From contig NC_133235.1 of assembly GCF_040436345.1 (NCBI RefSeq), positions 14,860,160-14,924,159 of the forward strand: a stretch of DNA of 64,000 nucleotides. Direction: 5' to 3'. The stretch is from Pagrus major. Its lineage: Eukaryota > Chordata > Actinopteri > Spariformes > Sparidae. The position numbers were made by a program, and so were the translations under genes. This document shows, piece by piece, positions 34,912 through 46,766 of this stretch. Below the pieces are notes generated by a model. It saw only the letters and a list, made by a program, of their open reading frames with translations. It was not told the DNA's origin and did no database searches. Positions within the stretch are counted from its first letter, which is position 1, and each line of letters starts with the position of its first letter.

Positions 34912-35596
34912 TCAAAGCACATAGTATATAAGCACATTAAAACACAAGCATTTGAATACAAACAAAAGCACCAGCACATAAGCACAGACAAAACAACATC
35001 CCTGATTATGACAGCGTATTTGATTTTCTAATAACCACTGTTTTATAGATTTGGAGAAAGAGTTGAGAGATGTGATATTCCTTAGTTCTATTATTATTAT
35101 ATTATTCCAGGTATGTGCTGCTCGATAGTAAAAGGCTGACTGCCCAAAAGTACTTTTTCTACATGGTATTTTATAATCCCCTCTTGTAGCTGCTCTGGTA
35201 GATGAATTTAGATCTTGTTTAATGAATTCATCGAGTGGAGAGGGGGCCATACTGTGAAAAATTTTATACAAGTATAAAAGTAAAGTAAATATCAGCATAT
35301 TTAGTAAAAATTTTACAATGATGATATGAATTTGACTTTTTATCCAATGTTTTCAGGGTTTGTTTATAAAGTGTCTACTGATCGTGATGTGGTCTTACCT
35401 GTCTGTGTCCAGCTGGTAAGACAATAGTTCATGTGTGAAAGAATCATGGCATTGATGTACAACTTTTGAGTTGTGAATCTATTATTATTCCCAAATTTTT
35501 AAACTCCACCACTGAGAGTCTTCTCCCTCCCCAGATATTGACCATCAAAGCTGACAGCTCTTCTGCGGCTTGCCTCTTGTTTTTGGCATGTAGATA
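34912..35596 (-). mobile_element. LINE relic: C-terminal reverse-transcriptase ORF part
   Basis: Read on the minus strand, 35298-34912 encodes a LINE ORF2 carboxyl end with SPLDEFIKQ, STRAATRGDYKIP, KSTFGQSAF and HTWNNI, as seen in fish non-LTR retrotransposons. The piece at 35580-35444 (AEELSALMV, VEFKNLGIIIDSQL) is the region after the polymerase core. Frames are broken. It is the 3' part of the element whose 5' pieces lie at 36314-36440 and 36960-37400; the polymerase core between them is missing. Confidence 0.75.
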
Positions 35597-35598
35597 TA

Positions 35599-36311
35599 AA
35601 CATAGCACAAAAAGTAAGGAAATTTGTGTTTGGTAGATTATTTCTTTGTTGTAACAATGCTTATTGGCAATAAATCTTATACCGTTGGAAAGCTTGTTTA
35701 TTTCCCTTTTAAATGGTGCCACATTTGTAAGGAACATGCATTTGTGGGATGAGCAGCAGAGCTGAGTATGTGGGTTGCGCCCATGAAAAATTTGCCAAAT
35801 CTTCTCTGCCAAACAGCTTATTCTGCTATTGACTCTTGTTTGGTGTCGTTTGGTGGATTGTTTGATTGAACTCTAAAGAAACAAGACATATTGGCAATTT
35901 AACAATTTATTAATTTAACAAACAGGAGCCTAAGTAGCATGTGGAAGAACCATACACAGCCACAACAGCCTGGCACCTCCTCTTCATGCTGGTCACCAGC
36001 CTGGTCACACACAGAGTGGGGTTTCTCAGAGACTACCTCCAGAATTTGAGAGTGGAGAGGATAGAAAGGCCTGCCAGCAGTCCTGACCTTGACCTCAATG
36101 AACACTTGTGGGATCAGCTTGGGCGTGCTTTTCGTGCCAGAGTGACCAACACAACCATGTTGGCTGACTTGCAACAAATGCTGGTTGAAGAATGGGATGC
36201 CATCCCACAGCAGTGTGTGACCAGGCTGGTATATGGTTCTTTGTATGGTTCCTTGTTACAACAAAGAAATAATCTACCAAACACAAATTTCCTTACTTTT
36301 TGTGCTATGTT
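35599..36311 (+). mobile_element. Internally deleted Tc1/mariner-like element, perfect 59-bp inverted repeats
   Basis: Bases 35599-35657 and 36253-36311 are exact reverse complements over 59 bp (outer end aacatagcacaaaaagtaag). The element is flanked by TA on each side (35597-35598 and 36312-36313), the Tc1/mariner target. Inside, 35941-36240 on the + strand encodes the carboxyl end of a Tc1-type DD34E transposase: SPDLDLNEHLWDQLGRAF, then ADLQQMLVEEWDAIPQQCV. Only the last catalytic acid (E in NEHLWD) is present; the DNA-binding and first catalytic parts are gone, so it cannot be autonomous. Its inverted repeats are intact, so it could have been moved in trans. It lies between pieces of a minus-strand LINE. 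Confidence 0.88.
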
Positions 36312-36313
36312 TA

Positions 36314-36440
36314 TGACCGTGCTGTTTTTGATACTGCTGGAAGAATACTGGTGGGTCTGTAGTTACTAATGACCGCGTGGTCACCTGATTTGACCACTGG
36401 TGTGATTATAGCAGTTTTCCAGGAACTGGGAAACACTCCT
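36314..36440 (-). mobile_element. LINE relic: start of the reverse-transcriptase domain
   Basis: The minus-strand translation of about 36436-36316 reads FPSSWKTAIITPVVKSGDH followed by NYRPTSILPAVSKT, the conserved first blocks of a non-LTR reverse transcriptase. The frame is clean over this short piece. It is cut off by the Tc1-like insertion, and the catalytic YxDD block does not reappear on the far side. Confidence 0.8.
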
Positions 36441-36489
36441 CCATTAATGGACCCATAAATCCAGCTTTCTACCTTTAAGACGGGACAGG

Positions 36490-36925
36490 CATTAAGACGG
36501 GACAGGCATTGGCTCTTATTTATTTATAAAGCTTTAATTGGAAAGATGCCATCATATATTACTTCCTTGCTAAGTCAGTCTTCCTTGCTAAGACAAACAC
36601 CTCATTTGGTAGAACTGCTTTTAGTTTCTCTGCAGCATCCACCTGGAATCATTTACAACTAACATTAAAACTACAGACACTTGTGTCTCTGGGTCAGTTT
36701 AAAACTATGATAACAAACTCCTCTGTCTATGAATGTAACTGTTTTTAATGGATGAAACTGTCTTCTGTGTTCTTTCCTTCTTTAACCTGTGCTGTGTTGT
36801 TGTTGTCTTATTTGTATTTTGTGTTGTAAATATCTGACTTGTACTCTCGACATCATTGAAAATGAGGGCTTGCTCTCAATGATTCTCGAGATTAAATAAA
36901 GGTTTAAAAAAATACATTTAAAAAA
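36490..36925 (+). mobile_element. 3' end of a second LINE, plus strand
   Basis: The + strand shows degraded ORF2 end motifs (GKMPSYITSLLS near 36540-36575) and the standard fish LINE 3' end: tcattgaaaatgagggcttg, ctctcaatgattctcgag, attaaataaaggtt, then an A-rich tail. It lies in the opposite orientation between two pieces of the minus-strand LINE, so it was probably inserted into it. Confidence 0.75.
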
Positions 36926-36959
36926 AAAATTTTTTAATAGGAAGGATGAATGCCTCCTC

Positions 36960-37400
36960 ATGGGTTTTAATAAATACTGTGTCCATCCCATATACGTCCT
37001 TTGCCCTTAAACCATTGATGGAAGAAATCTATCATATTTACCTTGGAGTTGGTCACTTCTCTAAAAGTCAGAATGGGAGCATCAGTATTTAGAGGGGTGA
37101 GAGTGTACATAGATCCAGACAAATTGTGAGATAGAGTTTTTGTAGAATCAATAAAATAAGAATTAAATGCCATTGCTACTTTACTGGGATCATGGGTCAC
37201 AATTCCCTCTATATTTAGTTCTATAGTTGTATTGATGGCATTAGAGTTCCCTGTTAATATTTTTTAATTCTGCCTGATTTCTTTATTACCCTTTGCTTCA
37301 CGAAAAGCATTAATGAAAAATGTTACTTTTGCCCTTCTGAGCTTTTTTACAACCTTATTTCTCAGTGTAGTAAATAAACTATGGGGTGCTTTTTACAACA
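36960..37400 (-). mobile_element. LINE relic: linker region upstream of the reverse transcriptase
   Basis: Minus-strand translations include KVVKKLRRAKVTFFINAFREAK with a stop nearby, then THDPSKVAMAFNSYFIDS and YTLTPLNTDAPILTFREV. Such DPSKxAxxFNxYF segments precede the reverse-transcriptase domain in fish LINEs. In coordinate order (minus strand) this is the most 5' piece of the broken element. Confidence 0.7.
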
Positions 37401-38054
37401 CTGATCATAATGCATTGTTAGAGGTTAAACTATCCAATAATAATATATAATAGTTAAAGACATCTGTAATAATAATCAGTTATGATAATAATTGAGTAAT
37501 TTAACTTGTAATGATAACAATAACGCTGTTATGCATACTTAGAGTGTGGAGTAGGGATGACATATTCTTGTACGCTAACCCGGAAGTAAACATCTCCCCG
37601 GTTCCCTCGACAAAAAGCCAATGGGATTTTTGAATTGGATTTTTGAATATCGCAGAAAATAATCTCTGTGGCAAACACAAGTTTATGATACTAACACGTT
37701 TTGTTCAGCAAGATAATCCTCACAGATCAACACCACTTTTGTGATTTTGAAGCATAAGTCAAATCCCTAGAAGTAAAAAGCTAATGTTAGGCTATAACAG
37801 GCTACATTGCGGTCCCATGACTTAAACACCACCACCGCTAATCATCTTCCTACACTATTACTATACACGTTTTCTGTATACTGATAAATCTACATGTTGT
37901 AAAGTTAGAGTTAGAATAGTTTGTAACTAAAGTCGACCTGTAAAGACGGACGAGTGAGTGGATGAGTCTCAGTGTTTGGTGTGATGACCTTTATTGTCCA
38001 TGACAACTTCTGTAGTCTCATTTAGCCACTTGTTAGCAACCGCCATTTTTAAGA

Positions 38055-38325
38055 TAGGTGAACGCTTTGGGGACAGCCTTCCATTCCGAAACACCCCCAC
38101 TCCGAAACGCCGCTGTTCCGACCCTCCCCCAAAAACAACGCTGTTCCGACTTTCAAGTGCGAATTACTTCCCAATAGGGTTAGGGTTAGGGTTAGGGTTT
38201 CCCCATAGCCTTTTCGGAATAGCGGGGTCTTTAGAAAAAATGGGAAACCCCGCCATTACGAAGAATGGAAGTCTATTTTCGGAACAGCGGGGTTTCGGAA
38301 AGGCGGGGTGTAACCGAACGCTTTA
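38055..38325. repeat. CpG-rich palindromic repeat with four TTAGGG units
   Basis: About 270 bp, far more CpG-rich than its surroundings. The left half carries ttccgaaacacccc, ccgaaacgccgctgttccga and acgctgttccgac. The right half carries the inverse forms ttcggaatagcgggg and tcggaacagcggggtttcgg. In the middle, 38175-38198 is four exact TAGGGT units (vertebrate telomere repeat). Both borders contain gaacgcttt. It looks like a composite or transposon-type repeat; I do not recognise the family. Confidence 0.7.
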
Positions 38326-38329
38326 TGAT

Positions 38330-38825
38330 TCCAATGTGAGATTTTTAATCTCGTATTTTATGTTGTAGAACAAAACTTGTAAATATCTTAACCACAGACC
38401 TTATTTCAGGCTTTAAACTGAAAACCCATTCAAAAAACCCATTGACTTTGAGACGGAACTGGATGTGCAAAAATGCTGACTGATTTCTGGGTTTTAGGAC
38501 CACAGACTACAACACTCTATACTTTAAATACATTTAGCTCACTGTATTTTTTGTCAAGCTTGATATTGTAGTACTTTCACTTGTAATGGAGTTACTGTTT
38601 GTATTGCTACTTTTACTCATCTGTATACACTCCATTGTAGAAATAGTATAGGGAGTATGAACAGCAGTATTACTACTAGTATCTGTTGTAGAATTGACAG
38701 TAGCAGGACCGTTTAATATACTTCTGTACTTGTATAAAACACAGGTCAGGTTAAGTTAGGTAACAAACTGGGGGAAAAGTCATTTTCCGGATGCCGAGAC
38801 CTGACATGTGATCAATCCCGCTGCT
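38330..38825. other. Intergenic stretch upstream of acadm
   Basis: No gene. Degraded 'tagtactttcacttgtaatg'-type sequence near 38560-38640 may be an old member of the aagtact repeat family. Confidence 0.4.
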
Positions 38826-38918
38826 GTGATTGGCTGAGAAGGCGCCAATTTATATGTAGGGCAAAGGTAGCGGTGAAGTCTGTTTATCCGGCGTAGCCTG
38901 TCCACTGGTGTTGTAACG
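38826..38918 (+). promoter_or_regulatory. acadm: Presumed acadm promoter and leader
   Basis: An inverted CCAAT box (ATTGG, 38829-38833, in tgtgattggctg) lies about 90 bp upstream of the acadm ATG, followed by ggcgcc and ttatatg. The start site is not determined. Only the CCAAT box and its closeness to the ATG support the call. Confidence 0.4.
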
Positions 38919-41900
38919 ATGCTGTTCACCAAGGTACGTGTCCTTACATTAGTTATATTTAATGCAGCAGCATATATACATAGCTTTAGTCGATTAAATA
39001 ACTGTCGTGGCAGGTTGTTGTCCCCCTGACCTACATTTTCCTTGTTTCGAGTCAATCGAGGGAAGCTTTGCAAGCTACGTCACCTGCTAACGCTAGCTAG
39101 CAAACAGCTAACGTTACATATTTATGCACAGAGGATTTACACTGTCGTTATATACGTTTCACAGTAACGCTCTGATGAAGTTACATTTCTGCTGCTTACA
39201 TTCAAGTCACAGAGGCAATGTTAAGCATCTGACACTGAAAATAATTAGCTAGCTGGTATCTTTGATAAAACCCAGAAGGTCGTTAAGCAAAACATAGCGG
39301 GTTATATATGGACTACGGGGCCCGGGAGGTGTCATACATAGGGTTTAAAATCGACCCAAAAATGTGGAATTACCCAATTTATTCTGTTGGTGGAGTAGCT
39401 CGTTGTTTTTGGCCGAGACAGCCGCTTTATGTTTTAGTATTGAAGTCATAGTGCTGATGCTGTACTGCACTGAAGGGTTTCTAATATGCTGCCCTTCCTC
39501 ATAAATACTTATGGAGTAACCACCTTGATATGATGTAGGATGGTACAGCACCACATGTTAATTATGATTTAAGTAAAACACATAATTTTAATCTATACAT
39601 TTTTTTTTTTTACAATGTCGACAAATACTGAGCCTCATCAAGACAGCGGTTTTGACAGGGCTGAATGATATCATTGTGCAGATGTACTTAATAAAGGGGC
39701 CAGTGAGCTTTTGTCTTTGCTTAATTTTTACAGCTTGAACCAAGTTTTAAAAAGTTTATTAACAGTTCTATTTGTCTACAGATGTTACTCATATTATTAT
39801 TTTCATACAAAATATTGCATTCATCCTTTTCTTGTGTGTTGCACAAAAGACCAAGGACGCCCACAGAAATGGGTTAATCTTTTTTTTTATTGTGCAGTAA
39901 ACGGAGTATATTTTGAAAACCAAATGGTTATAGGAGTCCTTTGGAGAGCGTTGTAAAAATAATGTCACTACTGTAAATGTTAAATTTAGGTGATCTCTGG
40001 GTTTTTCAAACTGTATATTTTGCAATTAGGGCTGGCCCATATGACCTTGAAATGATACCTCGATATTTTTAAATCTCCCAAAAATTAATCATTAATGCTT
40101 GGATCGGGTGACAAAATCAAACATGACAATATTTTTTGACCAAATAGGCCCTACTTAGATACCAATTTTGCAAAAATATTGTAGAGATGACAATGTACTT
40201 TTATCAAAATACTAACACAATGAAAATTCTGATAAATAATCATCAGTACTATAATGTCTAAGTGGGTAAAAGCAGGTATTAGAAAAAGTAGAACTGTATG
40301 GTAAGATAGTGACATCACTTTACTGTAATGCAGCCTTTAAAACCAGCAAAAGATGAAAGTAATGCCATATCATATAATGATATCCAAAATCTAAGAATAT
40401 ATATAGACACATATCACGGTAACAATATATATCTTATATATTGCCCAGCCCTGATTGATTGATTGATTGATAGTTTTGACAGATTGTGATATGATTCAGG
40501 ATTAGTGCATCATGATCATTTTGCATCACAGTACTGCAGCACTTCATTAAAATGCTTTGTGTTGTTTGACTGTGATGGTGACGCACATGGCATCGAAACG
40601 CTGGTCAATAAATAAAAGTTTGTTGTTCCTGATCTTTGTGCTCCAGTATACTTTGGACTCTGTTCCTGAAGTCTCTCTTGATATAATGCTGTTACGTCAC
40701 ACATTTTACTTTTATCAAATAATTGCAGCTTCTTGCGATGTGGATATTGCACTTAGTCATATTTTGATTTTGATACTATTTCTCTAATTGTAAGGGTATT
40801 TATTTTTCTGGAAAATGGATTTTAAGCTCTGACTCGAATGTAATGGTAATTCAGGAAAGTTACAAAATAGTGTTAAGTTGTGGAGGTGCCCTAAACTAAA
40901 ACCTTGTTTTATGGTGTTGATTTCCCCTTTCATGTGCAGGTTCTCAAAGCCAGTGTGCGGTCTGGGATCCGGCTGCAGAGCTCCAGTGCAGCCGCTGCTA
41001 CAGCATCTCACAGCAGCCAGTCAGGAGGAATTGGCTTCTCATTTGGTAAGCAGAATGTGGAGCCTTTACATTCATTTAAAGGATATGTTCACATTTTGCC
41101 ATATCTGCCATAAAGCAGCAATCCCATACCCAAGTGTACACTGAAAGATTATTGGTCAGTGTAATTGCTCCTCGTACCTACTGGCTGTGAAGTACCCCTT
41201 CCTGAAGTGTCTACAAAGTAAATAATGTTGGACAAAACGCACCAACCTCAGTCTGTGCAAAAATGTCTTCCTAACTTGGCAGAGTCAGACAGTTCAGTAG
41301 GTTTCTTCCAAAGAAATAGTGTTTACAAGGTAAAATCCCAACATTCTTTTCCTTGAGGGAATTTTATTGTCAAAGACTCTTTATCAACCTGATTTGACTA
41401 ACTTAAGACTGCTGAAACCCCATATAAGCATCAGCTGTACACAGTACATGATTCTGTCTCTCCTTATTAAATTGAAATCACTTCATCACTTGTCTTCTTG
41501 CTGCTTTGACCCACAGAGCTGACAGAGCAGCAAAAGGAGTTCCAGCAGCTGGCGAGGAGGTTTGCACGTGAAGAGATTGTCCCTGCTGCACCTGCTTATG
41601 ACAAGAGTGGTGAAGTGAGTATAGCCCAGAGATTAGGCTGCTGCAGGGAGTGAACAGTATTTATATGATTAATAACCAAGACAGTAAGGTATGGCAAATA
41701 AGCGCCGCAACCATGCTTATTTGCCATACCTTACTGTAAAGGATAAGTTTGAGTAGTTAAATAATTAAATGTTGTCATTTTACAGTATCCTATCCCCATC
41801 ATCAAGAAAGCATGGGAGCTTGGTCTGATGAATGGTCACATTCCTCAGGAATATGGTATGTTATTTCGATGCACGTTGACTATTTCAGAATGACTTCTCC

Positions 41901-44900
41901 AATCTTAAGGCCACCACTGCTCAAGTGCTTAAGTGTATTTTGTATTTATTTTCTATTGCAAGCTGGCTGACTTCTGTTTAAAAACCCACCCTGTTGTGTC
42001 TTGGCCCATTTGTGTTTAGGTGGAATGGGTTTGTCAATCTTTGACAACTGCCTCATCACAGAAGAGTTGGCTTATGGGTGCACAGGAGTACAGACTGCGA
42101 TCGAAGCAAACTCTCTGGGAGTAAGTTGTTGTTTATCACAAACTCTTCACCAGTTTTTAGAGGCTCATTTTATTCAAATGAAAGTCTTTTTAGGTATCTT
42201 CCACTAGGGTAACCTCCCTGAAACAAATTCTGATTTGGGAATTCAACAAAATGCCTGTCAAGATTATTGCTAAAGTACCAGATTGATGAGAGTAGATATA
42301 CAACACCAGATCAGTCAATAGAGGATTCTCTTATCTTATTAATAAAATCCAACTGATACCCAGCCTTATCCAACACTAAGACTCCTCCACCACTTCATAA
42401 TGAAATCAGTGAATATCTTAGAACTATCTTCATTGTTTATTATTTCTTGAGTTAGGCAAAGTTGTATTGTATAGTTGTATTTTGTTTTTTCAAAATAACC
42501 AGAATTCGCAAGTCGTCTGGTTTCAACACCAGATCAGTCATAACAATGATCAATAACAGTGGTTGTAGCGTGGTTAGAATTCAATTATATCTGTTTCTCC
42601 CACACAGCAAATGCCTGTTATTCTAGCTGGCAGTGATGCACAGAAGAGCAAATATCTGGGAAGGATGGCTGAGGAGCCTCTCATGTGTGTAAGTATTTAA
42701 TTTTGTAGAATCAGAGGAAGGATTTCCTGCACAGCTTCACCTGCTTGGGTCCGTTTTTAGTTGCATTTTTATTTCTGACACTCTTTCAACAACAGCAGCA
42801 AATGGCTTCTTGTAAAGGGCGGGCATGTTTTATAATAGCACTACTTTGATATTGTGTGTTGGTACCAGTAGCAAAAATCTTGCATGAGATCAGACAATGT
42901 GAACTATTGTGCGATGTGTTTTCGGCAGGCGTACTGTGTGACAGAACCAGGGGCGGGCTCTGATGTGGCCGGCCTCAAGACCCGAGCTGTGAAGATGGGC
43001 GATGAGTATGTTGTGAACGGGCAGAAGATGTGGATCACCAATGGTGGGAAAGCTAACTGGTGTGTACTTACTACCACTGCTCTTACTGTACACTCAATAG
43101 AATATAGAAATAGAATCTACACTTCGTTGTCAGTTTATGTTGATTGAACTTAATGATCATTTTTTGGAGGCTGCAGTTTGTGGCGCTGTTGAATGAATGA
43201 AGTTGAATCATAGACTGTATAAATATGGACAGAACTTCAGGGTCTGAAAAGTGAAGCCAATGCCAAACTTGCATTCTTTCTAGTGGCAAGAAGGGGGAAG
43301 AACTTCTCACTTGATTGTTAACCTCAGTAAACAGTTTCCTAATGAGTTTATGGTCTATGATGTTCATTTTGTAAATGATGGTCCCATTTAGAGTAAAATA
43401 GATGATAAAACTGGGCTACTTTGTTATTGACAAGTTGCTACCAAGGTGTGTCCTCAGGTTCTCAGTCAGATTCAATCAGGATGTCCATGCCACTTTTACA
43501 CTTGAGCTGAATCAACACCTCTCTAAAACACAATAACATGTCTGTTCTTGAGGTCATTTGAATGTTTTATACACCTTTCATATTCCTAGGTACTTCCTGC
43601 TGGCCCGCACCAACCCAGATCCTAAATGTCCAACCGGCAAAGCTTTTACTGGCTTCATTGTGGACGCAGACACTCCAGGAATTCAAATAGGAAGAAAGGT
43701 AAGATTATCTTTCTTTAATTCATGAACTGGTTTTGTTTGAAGATCAGTATTATCTTGGAGGTTAGAAACATTTAATCAAAGCTGTGAGAGATGAATTAAT
43801 GAACCTCAAAGCTGAGAGAAACTTGAAAGTGTTTCCCTTTTCCCAGTAGACCAAGAAAAAATGTGGTTTTCAAAGCAGCTGTACCACATCTATATTTGCA
43901 GAAAAGGGAAACTTTAAAGCTACAAAATCCAGATTTTTAGCTTAAAATCTTGCAGTGCAGCCAAGTATTATATTAATTATCAGCAGAGAGAATTAGATTA
44001 TAATCAATAAGGAAACCTCTGCAGGATGGTCACATATTTACCTCTGGTGTGCACTCAAATAATTTGACACTTTACAAGATAACATGTCCCTGTAACTTTT
44101 CTGTGCTTGTAGGAGATGAACATGGGCCAGAGGTGCTCTGACACCAGAGGCATCACTTTTGAGGATGTGAGGATACCGAAGGAGAACGTCCTGATCACAG
44201 AGGGAGCTGGCTTCAAAATCGCCATGGGTGCTTTCGACAACACTCGGCCACCGGTAAGTCTGGACTGAATATCTATAATACCACATATAATTGTCTTTTC
44301 TCTCTTATTTTTTGTTGTTTAGAAGAAAACGGGGATTTTTTTAAATCAGAGTTTATTGCAACAATTTTAAATCGATCAGAAGAGCAAAAATCTGTGTCAA
44401 TATCACCCAGAAAATCCCAACGTGAAAAAACGTACAGTTTGGCCACGTTTGACTTGACTTTAGTCAAGACTGTATCTGATACTCCATAACAATATCAAAT
44501 AATTTCACGCTATTAAACAATGTAAATGAAATACCCATGTTTTTAATTGTATTTATTACTGAAGATTTGTGTTTTGAAGATGATGTTTACTAAAGACATG
44601 AATGTAATGCAGGTGGCAGCAGGAGCAACAGGCCTGGCACAGAGGGCACTTGAAGAAGCTACCAATTATGCACTGGAGAGGAAGACCTTCGGCAAAGTCA
44701 TTGCTGAGGTTTGTTCGCTTAATGAATTTATAGATGATCAGCAGAAAAGCTCTATCATAATAACTTTGAGGTGGCAGCACAGCTTTACAGTGTTAAAAGT
44801 ACAAAGTTGAATACTGAATCAACGGGCTCCTCTTTCTCCTCTCGTTTCATAGCACCAGGCCGTCTCCTTCCTCTTGGCTGAAATGGCGATGAAGGTGGAA

Positions 44901-45271
44901 CTGGCCAGAATGGCGTACCAGCGGTCCGCCTGGGAAGTGGACCAGGGCCGCAGAAACACCTACTACGCTTCCATCGCCAAGGCTTTCGCTGGAGACATCG
45001 CCAACCAGGTGGCCTCTGATGCCGTCCAGGTATTTGGAGGAAACGGCTTCAACAGTGATTACCCAGTAGAGAAGCTGATGAGAGATGCCAAGATCTACCA
45101 GGTGGGTGACGATGTTGTGCACCTAATCACTGTAAGCAGAGGTTTTTGGCATTTTGAAAGGCAGCTTGATATTCTTTAATTTTCTGATTTTATTTGTAGA
45201 TCTACGAGGGCACAGCTCAAATCCAAAGACTCATCATTGCCCGAGAACACCTGGGAAGATTCAAGAAATGA
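38919..45271 (+). CDS. acadm: Medium-chain acyl-CoA dehydrogenase, mitochondrial
   Basis: Twelve coding exons: 38919-38933, 40940-41045, 41517-41614, 41786-41855, 42020-42120, 42608-42688, 42929-43059, 43590-43698, 44113-44253, 44613-44708, 44853-45101, 45200-45271. They give 422 aa; human is 421. The homotetrameric matrix flavoenzyme performs the first step of beta-oxidation on C6-C12 acyl-CoAs and passes electrons to ETF. Residues 1 to about 30 form an Arg/Ser/Ala-rich mitochondrial transit peptide ([17 protein letters not shown]). The first family signature [14 protein letters not shown] is at 159-172, FAD-contact [11 protein letters not shown] follows, and [13 protein letters not shown] is at 375-387. 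The catalytic base is E402 in [10 protein letters not shown]. The lysine of [12 protein letters not shown] (K330), whose human equivalent is the common disease site, is conserved. The 5-codon first exon is followed by a 2-kb intron. Confidence 0.98.
40027..40455. mobile_element. MITE with 'agggctggGC' inverted ends in acadm intron 1
   Basis: It begins tagggctggcccatatg and ends atattgcccagccctg, imperfect reverse complements. The A/T-rich interior holds acatcactttactgtaatg and gataaataatcatcagta. A second copy (about 48690-48985, ending tattgcccagctcta) lies in rabggtb intron 3 and shares these interior motifs. hAT-like ends are suggested, but no clean target duplication is visible. Confidence 0.65.
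41681..41737. other. Perfect 23-bp hairpin in acadm intron 3
   Basis: Bases 41681-41703 (acagtaaggtatggcaaata then agc) and 41715-41737 are exact reverse complements, with an 11-nt loop (41704-41714). A perfect foldback of this size could be a precursor-miRNA-like hairpin, the remnant of a tiny palindromic transposon, or a fresh templated palindrome. Nothing in the sequence decides between these. Confidence 0.85.
43205..43360. repeat. SINE-like repeat in acadm intron 7
   Basis: The text tcatagactgtataaatatg, gtgaagccaatgcc, cacttgattgttaacctcag and aatgagtttatggtctatg is a degraded copy of a frequent teleost short interspersed repeat. Identification is from general familiarity with the family. 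Confidence 0.6.
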
Positions 45272-45777
45272 ACACTGCACGCCTGATTTGTCCTCATTCA
45301 GATGTATTTTGTTGTAACTTTTCTATACAAGGGTGCTCCTGGGAAAATAGATCTAGTTACTTAAACTCAGGATCTAGTTGTAAAATGTTGTTTGCCTTAA
45401 CATCATTTCATCCTGCCTTGCTTTTTTGGACTCATCCAGACCCTGAGTTGGTTTCTCATCAAAGAACATTTAAACCCGTCCACAGGACCTGTCACGTTTC
45501 ACGGTTTTCCAAATGCACCTCAGAACTGTGGCCTTATTTTGTGACTTAATGAGATGATAAGGATCACCACATTTAGGCAAAAGATCACGTGACCATGTCC
45601 TTCCAGGCTCCTGCCTCAGCAGGCTGTGAAGTCAGATATGAACAAACTTTGTGGATGCAATGCAAAGTTTCCACACTGTAGAAGCAATTACATTTTGATC
45701 TGTACAAATCCATTTTTCTCCTGAATGTGTTAAACAGTGGCATGTGTGTCAGGATGTTTTTCTGTCTGATTTATCAC

Positions 45778-45783
45778 ATTAAA
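45778..45783 (+). other. acadm: Possible acadm polyadenylation signal
   Basis: ATTAAA lies about 510 bp after the stop; another lies at about 45982. No AATAAA occurs nearby, so either variant may be used. Confidence 0.4.
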
Positions 45784-45999
45784 TCCTTGCTGCTGTTGAT
45801 GCTATCGGTTGTGCATTACTACCGAATGTCCACATAGATGGGCATCAGCTTTACATCTACCCACTGCATTAACCATGGATGTAATATGCAGGTAGTGGTT
45901 CAGCTCACTATAACATACCATTCACTTTGTGACTACACTCATGACATAATGTTGAATTTGAAGCCTGTATATCATCCATTTATTAAATTATTCCACTTG

Positions 46000-46700
46000 A
46001 TCTACAACTGATCATGGTTTCGTCTTGTTTTTACTATACCTACTGAGATAAAAAGTTTTTTTCTGTTCTCATGTGGAAGTTCGGTGAACCAAGAAAACCA
46101 AAACCCTGAAACAATATGTGTGATGATGTCAGAGGAGAGCTTTTATTTTCTATAAAGCTGGATTTATATACGGTATATATATAAAAAAAAAGTTCCTCTG
46201 CAAAAAGATTAACATACAGCAGTATATTAATATATGGAATAGGATGGCCCACTTAAATACTACTGACTTCCTAGCATGTAGGGCAGCTTATATGGCACTG
46301 CATAGCGTTTTCTCCACTGGCACCTGAGAGCAGAGGAGAGGTTCTCAAGCTCTTTCACGTCACGGACACTAATACTGAATAAAAAATTAGACCACAGCGA
46401 CCATCTGATGAGATCTTACTTTGTGATATACCATTTCCAGTACATGTATTATCATACCATGTAGATTTGCTTACACTCTTGAAAGAAATACATATACTCA
46501 ATATGTAAGTATCAAGTTTATATAAACTTTTATGTCTGTTCAACCAAGAAACCCTTCTGTTTTCATTCTGTAACGGGTCATTAGACTGATAATTATAATT
46601 GTGTAATACTGTATATGGCAAAATATTATACAGTGATACTGTGAAACTGATCATTTCTGTGACAGTTTTAGGGAACACAAACGTAACAAAAGAAGATTTT
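46000..46700. other. Intergenic region downstream of acadm
   Basis: A/T-rich sequence with no recognised exon. The minus-strand open frame at 46355-46765 shows no family features. Confidence 0.5.
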
Positions 46701-46724
46701 ATTGTTTTGTTGGTGCTCTTTGTT

Positions 46725-46766
46725 AAGCGTCTTTGAGTATTCAGAAAAACACTATATAAGTACAAT

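Noticed and set aside
34912-37400. A host gene from the reverse-transcriptase-like frames
   Set aside because: Frames are fragmented, match retrotransposon blocks, and are interrupted by other elements.
38175-38198. Chromosome end or telomere fusion point
   Set aside because: Only four TTAGGG units inside a repeat, with unique sequence and genes on both sides.
41681-41737. Calling the acadm intron hairpin a miRNA gene
   Set aside because: Perfect pairing and no recognised mature sequence; kept as an unexplained hairpin only.
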